This document shows positions 31,649 to 39,957 of a stretch of 51,272 nt of DNA, piece by piece. The notes beneath the pieces were generated by a model that was not told where the DNA came from, made no database searches, and was given only the letters and a program-made list of their open reading frames with translations. Made by a program: the position numbers and the translations under genes. Source of the stretch: Verrucomicrobiota bacterium (lineage in GTDB: Bacteria > Verrucomicrobiota > Verrucomicrobiia > Chthoniobacterales > SZAS-18); contig JANXRG010000078.1 in NCBI GenBank assembly GCA_025353105.1, positions 1-51,272 of the forward strand. Direction: 5' to 3'. Positions within the stretch are counted from its first letter, which is position 1. Each line of letters starts with the position of its first letter.

Positions 31649-33427
31649 ATGCAAACGCTGGCCGCACCCCACTCCGTCGTTGAAACCGAGGCCCACGGCC
31701 ATCACGACGGGCACCATCACCCGAGCTTCTTCCGGACATACATCTGGTCGCACGATCACAAGATGATCGCGAAGCAGTACCTCGTGTGCTCGCTTTTCTT
31801 CCTGTTGGTCGGCGGGGCGCTCGCGTTGGGCGTTCGTTATAAGATCGCCTTCCCGGATTCCCCGGTGCCGCTGCTGCAGTATCTGCTGCCCTCGTCGATG
31901 GTGGTGGATGGCGTCATCCAACCGGGCATGTACAACATGCTGCTGACGATGCACGCCACGATCATGGTGTTCTTCGTGGTTATGCCGCTGCTGGTCGGAG
32001 TGTTCGGCAATTTTCTCATCCCGCTGCAGATCGGCGCGCCCGACATGGCGTTCCCGTTCTTCAACGCGCTCTCGTTCTGGCTCTGGACGTTCTCGGGCGG
32101 CCTCATGATTTTCAGTTTCTTCGTGCCGGGCGGCGCGGCGGCGGGCGGATGGACGAGTTACGCGCCGCTTTCCACGACCGCCGCTTATAACGGCACGCAA
32201 ATGGGCCAGAGCCTGTGGGGCGTCGCGATTTTCATCAACGGCCTCGCCTCGATCGCCGGCGCCGCGAACTACATCACGACGGTCATCAACATGCGCGCCC
32301 CCGGCATGACGATGTTTCGGCTGCCGCTCGCGGTCTGGTCGTTGTTCATCACCTCCATCCTGCTTCTGCTGGCCATTCCCGTGCTTGGGGCGGCGGCGGC
32401 CCTGCTCTTCATGGACCTGAACATGGGCACGCATTTCTTTGCCGGATCGAACGGCGGCGATCCGCTGCTCTGGCAGCACCTGTTCTGGTTCTTCGGCCAT
32501 CCCGAGGTGTACATCCTGATGCTGCCGGCGATGGGCCTCGTCTCGGAAATGATGCCAGTCTTCGCCCGCAAGCCCATCTTCGGCTACCGCGCCATGGTGT
32601 ATGCGATGGCGGCAATCGGGCTCCTTGGCTTCATCGTCTGGGGGCACCACATGTTCGTCAGCGGCATGAACCTGACTCTTTCAGCGGCCTTCTCGCTTTC
32701 GACGATGGTCATCGCGGTGCCGTCAGCCATCAAGACGTTCAACTGGCTCGGCACCGTCTGGAAAGGCTCCATCCGCTTTGAGACGCCGATGCTGTTCGCC
32801 CTCGCATTTGTGTCGATGTTCGTCATCGGCGGCCTGAGCGGCATCTTCATGGCCTCGACGCCAGTCGATCTCTTTGTCCACCACACGTACTTCATCGTCG
32901 CGCACATCCACTACGTGCTGTTCGGCGGCTCGATGTTCGGCATCTTCGGCGCGCTCTATTTCTGGTTCCCGAAAATGTTTGGCCGGATGATGAACGACAC
33001 GTGGGGCAAGATCCACTTCGTGCTCATGTTCGTATTTTTCAATCTCACCTTCTTCCCGATGCACAATCTCGGGCTCGGCGGGATGATGCGCCGGATTGCG
33101 GATCCGACGCAGTACGAGCACCTCAAGGCGCTGCAACCGATCAATATCTTTGTCACGATTTCCGCCATTTGCCTCGGTTTCAGCACGATTCCATTTCTGA
33201 TCAATTTCTTCTACTCGATGTACCATGGTCCGAAGGCCGCGATGAACCCTTGGGAGTCCAACACGCTCGAGTGGACGCTGCCCTCGCCGGTGACGCTGCA
33301 CGGGAATTTCGAGAAGACGCCGACCGTCTACAACGGCCCGTACGAATACAGCGTCCCCGGCATGGAGACGGATCATCTCCCCCAGGACATGCCGCCCAAG
33401 CCTGGCGCGCGCATCGCCGCGCACTGA
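31649..33427 (+). CDS. coxA: Cytochrome c oxidase subunit I
   Basis: Catalytic subunit of an A-family (probably A1) oxygen reductase, 592 aa, twelve TM helices. Ligands: heme a H102 (TMHATIMVFFVVMP) and H421, Cu_B H284 with cross-linked Y288 (FFGHPEVYIL), Cu_B H333 and H334 (WGHHMFVSGM), heme a3 H419 (VAHIHYVLFGG). The glutamate in HPEVY is the D-channel residue typical of A1 enzymes. A histidine-rich N-terminal tail (HGHHDGHHHP) precedes the family start and might help copper delivery. ctaA follows after 46 bases. Confidence 0.96.
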   Translation: MQTLAAPHSVVETEAHGHHDGHHHPSFFRTYIWSHDHKMIAKQYLVCSLFFLLVGGALALGVRYKIAFPDSPVPLLQYLLPSSMVVDGVIQPGMYNMLLTMHATIMVFFVVMPLLVGVFGNFLIPLQIGAPDMAFPFFNALSFWLWTFSGGLMIFSFFVPGGAAAGGWTSYAPLSTTAAYNGTQMGQSLWGVAIFINGLASIAGAANYITTVINMRAPGMTMFRLPLAVWSLFITSILLLLAIPVLGAAAALLFMDLNMGTHFFAGSNGGDPLLWQHLFWFFGHPEVYILMLPAMGLVSEMMPVFARKPIFGYRAMVYAMAAIGLLGFIVWGHHMFVSGMNLTLSAAFSLSTMVIAVPSAIKTFNWLGTVWKGSIRFETPMLFALAFVSMFVIGGLSGIFMASTPVDLFVHHTYFIVAHIHYVLFGGSMFGIFGALYFWFPKMFGRMMNDTWGKIHFVLMFVFFNLTFFPMHNLGLGGMMRRIADPTQYEHLKALQPINIFVTISAICLGFSTIPFLINFFYSMYHGPKAAMNPWESNTLEWTLPSPVTLHGNFEKTPTVYNGPYEYSVPGMETDHLPQDMPPKPGARIAAH

Positions 33428-33473
33428 GCGCCGTCCCCGCCGCCGCCGCGCGGCGGGCCGCCGCCACCCGATC

Positions 33474-34508
33474 ATGCGACCGCTCTACCGCTTCGCCTGC
33501 TTCACGGCCGGCGCGACCCTGTTGCTCATCTGCAGCGGCGGTCTCGTCACCAGCACAAACTCCGGGCTCGCCGTGCCCGACTGGCCGAATTCATACGGCT
33601 ACAACATGTTCACGTTTCCGTGGCCGCGTTGGAGCTCGGGGGGCGTTTTTCACGAACACTCCCACCGCCTCATCGCTTCCGGCGTCGGCCTCCTCACCAT
33701 CGTTCTTGCCGCGTGGCTTTGGCTCTCCGAATCGCGTCGCTGGCTCAAGCGGCTGGGCGTCGTCGCCGTCGTCGCCGTGATCCTGCAGGGTGTGCTGGGC
33801 GGTCTCCGCGTCATCGCACTGAAGGATGAGATCGGAATTTTCCACGCCGGCCTCGCGCAGGCGTTCCTTTGCCTGATCTGTTTTATCGCGTTTGCCCTTT
33901 CACGTGCCTGGGATCGACTTGGCTCCACCGCCGGTCTCGACGTGGCCGCACGCCATCGAGTTCGCGCGGTGGTGGTGCTGGTCACCGCGCTGATCTACGG
34001 CCAGCTCATCCTCGGCGCCACGATGCGCCACGCGCACGCCGAACTGTCCGTTCGCGATTTCCCGCTCGCCTACGGGAAAATTTTCCCGCCGCTCGACGAC
34101 GCGTCGATTGCGCGAATCAATCAGGAGCGTCTCGACGTGCTGCATCTGCCGCCAACGACTCGCGTGCAAATCGTCCTGCAGATGCTGCATCGGGCGGGCG
34201 CTTTGCTGGCTGGTATCGGAGTCGGCGTCGTCGCGTTCGTGGCGGCGCGGAGCGGCACGCTGCCCGCGTCCATCCGGCGCGTGGCGTTCGTCTGGCCGCT
34301 GCTGATCGGGGGGCAGATTCTCCTCGGCGCGTACACGATTTGGACACACAAAGCGGCGGACGTTGCCACTGCGCACGTGGCAGTGGGCGCCGCTTCGCTG
34401 GTTTCGGGCGTAATGCTCACCGCGATGTTGAGCCGGTTTGGTGCGGTGGCTCCTTTGCTCGCTCGCCTAGCCCAGCCATCTGCGCGAAGGGTGGAGGTCG
34501 CCGCATGA
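33474..34508 (+). CDS. ctaA: Heme A synthase (COX15/CtaA)
   Basis: Membrane monooxygenase that converts heme O to heme A for the A-family oxidase. The 344-aa protein has about eight TM helices. Near the start lie GGLVTSTNSGLAVPDWPNSY and VFHEHSHRLIASGVG, where E and H residues are conserved heme ligands; a second set appears at QMLHRAGALLAG and in WTHKAADVATAHVAVG. The stop overlaps ctaB in ATGA (34505-34508). Confidence 0.94.
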   Translation: MRPLYRFACFTAGATLLLICSGGLVTSTNSGLAVPDWPNSYGYNMFTFPWPRWSSGGVFHEHSHRLIASGVGLLTIVLAAWLWLSESRRWLKRLGVVAVVAVILQGVLGGLRVIALKDEIGIFHAGLAQAFLCLICFIAFALSRAWDRLGSTAGLDVAARHRVRAVVVLVTALIYGQLILGATMRHAHAELSVRDFPLAYGKIFPPLDDASIARINQERLDVLHLPPTTRVQIVLQMLHRAGALLAGIGVGVVAFVAARSGTLPASIRRVAFVWPLLIGGQILLGAYTIWTHKAADVATAHVAVGAASLVSGVMLTAMLSRFGAVAPLLARLAQPSARRVEVAA

Positions 34509-35461
34509 AAGCAACCTTTGCCGCTCCCGCCCTCGACCGGCCATCGCCGGACGCCGCGGACGTGCTCGCGCCCGACCCGCACGCGACGGATACCAGCGTG
34601 CGACACACTTTATTCTCGGACCTTAGCGAGCTGGTAAAATTGCGGCTTTCGACGCTGGTCGTTGCGACGACGCTCAGCGGCTTTTATCTCGGCTGGGAGG
34701 GCCCGCTGAATGTGCCGCTGCTCCTTCATGCGCTGGTTGGCACCGCCCTGGCGGCGGCCGGAGCGTCCGCGCTCAATCAGGTGTGGGAACGCGCTTTTGA
34801 TGCCAGGATGCGGCGCACGCGCGACCGCCCGATTCCGGCGGGTCGGATGTCGGTCGAGACCGGTCTGATTCTGGGCTGCGCGTTCGCGTTGTTGGGATTG
34901 CTCTACCTCGCGCTTTTCACAAATCTTCTCGCCGCCGTGCTCGCCGCGGTCACGGTCGCGATATACGTTTTCGCCTACACCCCGCTCAAGCGAGTGACGA
35001 CGCTTAACACGCTCGTGGGCGCGATCCCCGGGGCGATTCCGCCGATGATCGGCTGGGCGGTGGCAACGGGCGGGATCAACTACGGCGCGTGGCTGCTCTT
35101 CGCGTTGATGTTCCTTTGGCAGATGCCGCACTTTCTTGCGATCGCCTGGATGTACCGAGACGACTACGAGCAGGCGGGATTTGTGATGCTCCCCGGTCGG
35201 GATCCCGCCGGCTTCTCGACGGGCCGGCAATGTGTTAATTATTCGTTCATCACTTGGATAGTCGCACTGCTGCCCTCGATTGTCGGGCTGACCTCGCCTG
35301 GCTATTTTTTCGCGGCCTTTGCGCTGGGTCTCGGCTTTACCATTGCTGCGGTGCGGTTCCAGTTGGAGCCATCGAATCAGCGCGCCCGCCAGCTCTTTCT
35401 CGCCTCGATTCTCTACCTCCCGTTGATCCTCGCGGGCCTCGCCATTTTCAAACGCCACTAG
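34505..35461 (+). CDS. ctaB: Protoheme IX farnesyltransferase (heme O synthase)
   Basis: UbiA-family prenyltransferase that attaches the farnesyl chain to heme B. The 318-aa product contains the prenyl-diphosphate-binding motif NQVWERAFDARMRRTRDRPI, a second motif around FLWQMPHFLAIAWMYRDDYE, and about nine TM helices. A non-conserved N-terminal ~40 residues precede the family core (LSELVKLRLSTLVVATTLSG). It is coupled to ctaA by overlap and followed after two bases by the 38-aa peptide. Confidence 0.95.
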   Translation: MKATFAAPALDRPSPDAADVLAPDPHATDTSVRHTLFSDLSELVKLRLSTLVVATTLSGFYLGWEGPLNVPLLLHALVGTALAAAGASALNQVWERAFDARMRRTRDRPIPAGRMSVETGLILGCAFALLGLLYLALFTNLLAAVLAAVTVAIYVFAYTPLKRVTTLNTLVGAIPGAIPPMIGWAVATGGINYGAWLLFALMFLWQMPHFLAIAWMYRDDYEQAGFVMLPGRDPAGFSTGRQCVNYSFITWIVALLPSIVGLTSPGYFFAAFALGLGFTIAAVRFQLEPSNQRARQLFLASILYLPLILAGLAIFKRH

Positions 35462-35463
35462 TC

Positions 35464-35580
35464 ATGCCCATCGATCCCCAGATCCGCCGCGCCAACTTTC
35501 GCCTGCTCGTCGCCATCGCGGTGTTCGCCGTCGCGCTGGGAATCACCACCTTCGTGTGGATGCTCATGCGGCAGCAGTAA
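35464..35580 (+). CDS. 38-aa single-TM peptide between ctaB and coxC
   Basis: A very short ORF: MPIDPQIRRANFRLLVAIAV and a hydrophobic helix ending WMLMRQQ. It starts two bases after the ctaB stop and ends 54 bases before coxC. Its basic N-terminus, one TM helix and position match small oxidase-associated peptides (CoxF/CtaG-N-terminal-like), but it is too short for a secure assignment. No Shine-Dalgarno sequence; translation probably depends on coupling to ctaB. Confidence 0.65.
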   Translation: MPIDPQIRRANFRLLVAIAVFAVALGITTFVWMLMRQQ

Positions 35581-35634
35581 TGATTGACCGTCCGCCCTGA
35601 TTCACTAAAACTAAACCCAGCCCCGAACGAAACC

Positions 35635-36261
35635 ATGAGTGCCACCGCCACCGCCGAAATCGCCGACTCCCGCGGGCTGAATCCCGTCGCTCCCCGCGCC
35701 ATCGTGCGCTTCGGGATGTTCACCTTTCTCGCGTCGGAGGTGATGCTCTTTGCGGGCCTGATCGGCGGCTACATCGTGCTGCGCAAGAGCATGGGGACAG
35801 CCTTCGTGCCGGAAGGCGCTCCGCATCTGCCCATCGTGCAGACGGCGTATGCGAGCATTTTCCTGATCTCGAGCAGTTTCACCTGCATCTGGGGTGAGAA
35901 GCGCGTGGTGCAAGGCAAACGCGCCAGCTGGCCGCTGTTCATCACGATTCTCTTCGGCGCGGTGTTCCTCGCCAACCAGGCCCGTGAGTGGATCCACCTC
36001 AAGGAGGAGGGCCTGTGGTTCAACACGTATGGCACGTATGCGTCGACCTTTTTCACCATCACGGGCTTCCACGGTTTCCATGTCTTTGTGGGATTGATCC
36101 TCCTGACGATCACCTGGTTGCTTTCCGTGGCGGGTAAGTTCGATGGGCACAATCACAACTTTATCGATTGCGTGTCCCTGTACTGGCACTTCGTCGACAT
36201 CGTGTGGATTGTCGTCTTCGCGATTCTTTACCTTCCGAAATACGTCCCGTTCCTCACCTAG
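35635..36261 (+). CDS. coxC: Cytochrome c oxidase subunit III
   Basis: Non-catalytic core subunit of the A-family oxidase, 208 aa, five to seven TM helices. From ATG 35635 it reads MSATATAEIADSRGLNP, then RFGMFTFLASEVMLFAGLIG, the conserved first helix with glutamate. AREWIHLKEEGLWFNTYGTY, ITGFHGFHVFVGLILLTITW and YWHFVDIVWIVVFAILYLP are typical subunit III motifs. Its stop abuts the SCO gene directly. Confidence 0.95.
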   Translation: MSATATAEIADSRGLNPVAPRAIVRFGMFTFLASEVMLFAGLIGGYIVLRKSMGTAFVPEGAPHLPIVQTAYASIFLISSSFTCIWGEKRVVQGKRASWPLFITILFGAVFLANQAREWIHLKEEGLWFNTYGTYASTFFTITGFHGFHVFVGLILLTITWLLSVAGKFDGHNHNFIDCVSLYWHFVDIVWIVVFAILYLPKYVPFLT

Positions 36262-36960
36262 ATGCAACCCAGCCCAGCCCCGGTGGCCGGGGCGGGTGGT
36301 CCGCCCGCGGCGACGCCCGTAAACCGGACGCTCCAGGCCGTCCTGTGGGCCCTGCTGGTCGTCGTGATCGTCGGTCTTATCGCGGCCTTCGCGCGTCAGG
36401 AATGGACCAAGGCCATGCGGCGCAGCGCGGTGACGCTCGACCGCTTCAACACCCTGCCGGACTTCACGCTGACCGAGCGCACGGGCAAGGATTTCGGGAC
36501 CAAGGACCTGCGGGGAAAAATCTGGTTGGCGGACTTCATCTTCACCAGCTGCCCCGGCCCATGCCCGAAGATGAGCGAGAAATTTTACGAGATGCAGCAG
36601 GCGTTGAACAAGACCAACGACGTCAAGCTCGTCTCGTTCACCGTCTGGCCGGACTTCGACAAGCCGCCCATCCTGACGACGTACGCAAATAAGTTCAACG
36701 CCTCGCCGGACAAGTGGTATTTCCTCACCGGCAATAAGAAGACCATTTACGACCTCGCCCATAAGGGCTTCATGCTTGGCATCACCGACAAGGAGACGGG
36801 CCGGGAGATTTTAAAAGAAGGGGAATTCGTTCACAGTACGAAGATTGCGCTGGTTGATCGCCGGGGAGTGGTGCGCGGCTACTACGACAGCGGGAACGAA
36901 GAGGTCTTGCAGAAAATTCTCGTCGACGTCGGGAACCTGATGCGCGAACAGCCGAATTGA
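36262..36960 (+). CDS. SCO1/SenC-family copper chaperone
   Basis: Membrane-anchored thioredoxin-fold protein that delivers copper to Cu_A of subunit II. The 232-aa product has a TM helix (residues ~25-44), then the copper site C97-x3-C101 (FTSCPGPCPKM) and H191 (EFVHSTKIALVDRRG). The usual SVDPExD stretch is here SFTVWPDFDKPPIL, a modest deviation. It starts on the base after the coxC stop, so it is certainly co-transcribed. Confidence 0.92.
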   Translation: MQPSPAPVAGAGGPPAATPVNRTLQAVLWALLVVVIVGLIAAFARQEWTKAMRRSAVTLDRFNTLPDFTLTERTGKDFGTKDLRGKIWLADFIFTSCPGPCPKMSEKFYEMQQALNKTNDVKLVSFTVWPDFDKPPILTTYANKFNASPDKWYFLTGNKKTIYDLAHKGFMLGITDKETGREILKEGEFVHSTKIALVDRRGVVRGYYDSGNEEVLQKILVDVGNLMREQPN

Positions 36961-36993
36961 GATTTCGTCCACGCTCCACGACCAGCCCACACC

Positions 36994-38166
36994 ATGAAAC
37001 CCACGATATTTTCCCTCTTCGCTGCGGCGGCCATCCTCGCGTCAGGTGCGTTTGCGGCTGATCCCATTAAGATCGGCGTGATTGGACCTCTCTCCGGCGG
37101 TTCGTCCCCGATGGGAATCTCCATGCGTAACGCCGCCCAACTTGCGGCCCGGGAAATCAATGCAGCCGGTGGCGTGTTGGGCCGACCGCTGGAACTCGTC
37201 GAGCGCGACGACGCGGCGACCAACGAGCGCGGCGCGCAGCTCACCCTCGAGTTGATCGAAAGCCAGAAGGCCGTGGCGATCACCGGCTTCGCGAATACGG
37301 GCGTGGCCAAGGCGAGCGCGCGTTATCCCACGGAGAAGCACGTGCCACTTTTGATCAACGTGACGACCGGCATCATCGTGAATGACTATTTCAAGGACGC
37401 CGACGGCAAAGATCAGGAGAATTACCTTTTCTCCATTACGCTCAACGACACGCTTCAATCGGCGGTATTAGTGCACGAAGTGGTCGATCTGAAGGGCTAC
37501 AAAAACATTGCCCTCCTTTGCGACGATACCGCCTACGGGCAAAGCGGACGAGTCTTCGTCGAGGCGGAATTGAAGAAACGCGGCATCACGCCGGTTTCCG
37601 TCAGCAAGTTCAAGCTCAAGGATACCGACATGACCCCGCAGCTGCAGGAAGCAAAGGCGGCCGGCGCCGAGGTCCTGATTGCGTACGGCATTGGTCCGGA
37701 GGATGCGCAGATCGCCAATGGACGCATAAAGCTCGGTTGGCCCGTTCCAATGTTTGGTTCGTGGGCGATGTCGATGTCGAACTACATCGACAACGCCGGG
37801 CCGAATGGCGACGGGACATTTTGCGTGCAGACCTTCATCCAGGATGATCCGCGGACGGAGAAGCAGAAGAGTTTCCTCGCGGACTACGCCCGGGAGTTCA
37901 AGCCTGACGCGGGGCGCATTCCCTCCGCGATGTCCGCGGCCCAGGGCTACGACGCGATTTACCTGCTCGCGGCCGCGATCAAGCAGGCGGGCAACACCGA
38001 GGGCAAGGCGATCAAGGAAGCCCTCGAGAATCTCAAGACGCCGATCGTTGGCGTGTCGACGACTTATACGACGCCCTTTTCCGCGACCGACCACATCGCG
38101 CTCAAACGCGAGGCCGGTCGGATGGGAATGGTGAAGGAGGGGAAGGTCGTGCCGGCGTCAAGGTGA
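36994..38166 (+). CDS. LivK-type substrate-binding protein (orphan)
   Basis: Periplasmic type-1 binding protein of the branched-chain amino acid/amide ABC transporter group, 390 aa. Signal peptide MKPTIFSLFAAAAILASGAF, then IKIGVIGPLSGGSSPMGISM and NAAQLAAREINAAGGVLGRP, which are the standard LivK opening motifs; later NTEGKAIKEALENLKTPIVG. No permease or ATPase of this type is in the window, and the gene lies inside the respiratory operon, 33 bases after the SCO gene. The ligand is unknown; aromatic or short-chain organic acids are possible as well as amino acids. Confidence 0.88.
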   Translation: MKPTIFSLFAAAAILASGAFAADPIKIGVIGPLSGGSSPMGISMRNAAQLAAREINAAGGVLGRPLELVERDDAATNERGAQLTLELIESQKAVAITGFANTGVAKASARYPTEKHVPLLINVTTGIIVNDYFKDADGKDQENYLFSITLNDTLQSAVLVHEVVDLKGYKNIALLCDDTAYGQSGRVFVEAELKKRGITPVSVSKFKLKDTDMTPQLQEAKAAGAEVLIAYGIGPEDAQIANGRIKLGWPVPMFGSWAMSMSNYIDNAGPNGDGTFCVQTFIQDDPRTEKQKSFLADYAREFKPDAGRIPSAMSAAQGYDAIYLLAAAIKQAGNTEGKAIKEALENLKTPIVGVSTTYTTPFSATDHIALKREAGRMGMVKEGKVVPASR

Positions 38167-38195
38167 TTCAAGATCGAGCGTTGGGGAGTTTCTCC

Positions 38196-38981
38196 ATGCA
38201 ACTTTCCGGCAAACGCGCACTGGTCACGGGCTCCACCGGGGGCATTGGACTGGCGATTGCGCGTGCGCTCGCGGCCGAAGGCGCGGACGTCGCGTTGAAC
38301 GGATTCGGCTCGTCGGAGGATATCCATCGGATCGAAGCCGAGTTGGCCGGAATCCGCGGCGCAAGGGTCGAACATTTTACCGCTGACCTCGCGACCGCCG
38401 ACGCGGTCACCGATCTTGTCCGGCGCGTAGAGGGGGCGCTGGGCGGCGTCGACATCCTCGTCAACAACGCGGGGATTCAACACGTGGCGCCGATCGAGTC
38501 GTTTCCCACCGAGCGGTGGGACGCCGTGCTCGCGGTGAATTTGTCGGCGGCCTTTCATGCGGTGCGCGCGGCCATGCCGGGCATGCGCGCCCGCGGGTGG
38601 GGACGAATCATCAACATCGCCTCCGTGCACGGGCTCGTGGCCTCCGTGCACAAGGCGGCCTACGTCGCCGCGAAACACGGGCTCATCGGTCTGACAAAGG
38701 TCATTGCGCTGGAGACGGCGCGCGAGCCGATCACCTGCAACGCCATCTGCCCGGGTTGGGTGGATACACCGCTCGTGCGCGCGCAGGTTGACGCCCGAGC
38801 CCGGGAATCCGGGCGGAACGCCGACGCGGAAGCCGACGCGCTGATCTCCGAAAAAATGCCGTCCGGCACGTTCGTCACGCCGGAGCAGCTGGCGGCGCTG
38901 GTGATCTTTCTTTGCGGTGAGGCGGCGTCGCAAATCCGCGGGGTCGCGTTGCCGGTTGACGGGGCCTGGACGGCGCAGTGA
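38196..38981 (+). CDS. bdhA: 3-hydroxybutyrate dehydrogenase-like short-chain dehydrogenase
   Basis: NAD-dependent SDR of 261 aa. The start at ATG 38196 has a good GGGGAG ribosome-binding site, rare in this window. The nucleotide motif TGSTGGIG (11-18), NNAG (90-93), and the catalytic set N115, S143, Y156, K160 (IASVHGLVAS, AAYVAAKHGL) are present. The segment CNAICPGWVDTPLVRAQV matches D-3-hydroxybutyrate dehydrogenases closely. It would link ketone-body or PHB turnover to NADH, 29 bases after the binding-protein gene. The exact substrate is inferred. Confidence 0.82.
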   Translation: MQLSGKRALVTGSTGGIGLAIARALAAEGADVALNGFGSSEDIHRIEAELAGIRGARVEHFTADLATADAVTDLVRRVEGALGGVDILVNNAGIQHVAPIESFPTERWDAVLAVNLSAAFHAVRAAMPGMRARGWGRIINIASVHGLVASVHKAAYVAAKHGLIGLTKVIALETAREPITCNAICPGWVDTPLVRAQVDARARESGRNADAEADALISEKMPSGTFVTPEQLAALVIFLCGEAASQIRGVALPVDGAWTAQ

Positions 38982-39090
38982 GCGTCCCTTCCCACCGCGG
39001 GGTGAGCCGGTCCGGGAAAAGGACATTCGTCCACGGCGGAAATCTTTTGCACGAACCGCTTGTCTCGTGAATGATGTAGCCGGCTCGTTT

Positions 39091-39411
39091 ATGACAACCT
39101 TTCGCCACATCTCGACGTTCGTGACGATGACCATGTTTTGCGCGGGGCCGTCGATGGCATTCGCGTGCGAGGGGTGCAAGTCCTCGGCCCAAATCGGGGG
39201 CGCGCCGAATGCGATTGGCGAAGCGTTCGGAATCAGCATTTATTTCATGCTCGCGGTGCCGACCCTTCTCCTGATCGGCTTGGTGCGCATGATGGTCCGC
39301 CAGTGCCGTGCGCTCGACGAACAGCACGCGCGGGTGCTCGCGCCGGTGGCGTCGGAGCGTCCCGACCGCGGGCTTGGAGGAATGGGCGCGGCGATTCCTG
39401 CGCGCTCGTAG
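39091..39411 (+). CDS. Small exported CxxC membrane protein, oxidase-cluster associated
   Basis: Unrecognised 106-aa protein. Signal-like N-terminus (RHISTFVTMTMFCAGPSMAF), then ACEGCKSSAQ with a CxxC pair right after the predicted cleavage site, one TM helix (ISIYFMLAVPTLLLIGLVRM) and a charged tail. Small 'CxGCK..TM' proteins of this layout are found near oxidase clusters and could handle copper or heme, but this is inference. It lies between the SDR and DUF420 genes. Confidence 0.65.
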   Translation: MTTFRHISTFVTMTMFCAGPSMAFACEGCKSSAQIGGAPNAIGEAFGISIYFMLAVPTLLLIGLVRMMVRQCRALDEQHARVLAPVASERPDRGLGGMGAAIPARS

Positions 39412-39471
39412 CGGCGCGCCCGTTCGTGCGGTCCACGCCGGGCCACGCCGGCTCGGCCGGTTTCCGGAATT

Positions 39472-39957
39472 ATGTCGATCGAGAACTTCCCCGCGTTGAA
39501 TGCCACATTGAATGCGGCGAGCACCGTGTTCATCGCTGCCGGCTGGTGGTTCATCCGGCGCGAGCGGAAGTTGCCGCACATCGCGTGCATGCTCGCCGCG
39601 CTGGTCACATCGACCGTTTTCCTGGCCTGCTACCTCATTTATCACTTCAACGTGGGCAGCGTGAGATTCACCGCCGGCGGGGCCGTGCGGTGGATCTACT
39701 ATTTCATCCTGCTGACGCACGTCGTGCTGGCGATCGTCATCGTGCCGATGGTCGTGCTGACGGTCGTTCCCGCTTTGCGCCAGCGGTTCGACCGCCACCG
39801 CCGGATGGGTCGATGGACGATGCCGCTCTGGCTCTATGTTTCGGTCACGGGCGTCGTCGTCTACTTCATGCTCTACCGGTGGTTCCCGTCCAATGAACTC
39901 AAGACGCGGTTCCGGATCCGGACCGCGGAGTTGTCCGCGCCGACGATGCGATCATGA
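39472..39957 (+). CDS. DUF420 membrane protein (CtaM-like)
   Basis: Protein of 161 aa with four TM helices. Typical DUF420 features are NFPALNATLNAASTVFIAAG at the start, HIACMLAALVTSTVFLACYL, LLTHVVLAIVIVPMVVLTVV and HRRMGRWTMPLWLYVSVTGV. Members such as YozB/CtaM are needed for maturation of heme-A oxidases in some bacteria, fitting its position at the end of the oxidase operon. Its 3' end overlaps the convergent kinase gene by six bases. Confidence 0.85.
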   Translation: MSIENFPALNATLNAASTVFIAAGWWFIRRERKLPHIACMLAALVTSTVFLACYLIYHFNVGSVRFTAGGAVRWIYYFILLTHVVLAIVIVPMVVLTVVPALRQRFDRHRRMGRWTMPLWLYVSVTGVVVYFMLYRWFPSNELKTRFRIRTAELSAPTMRS

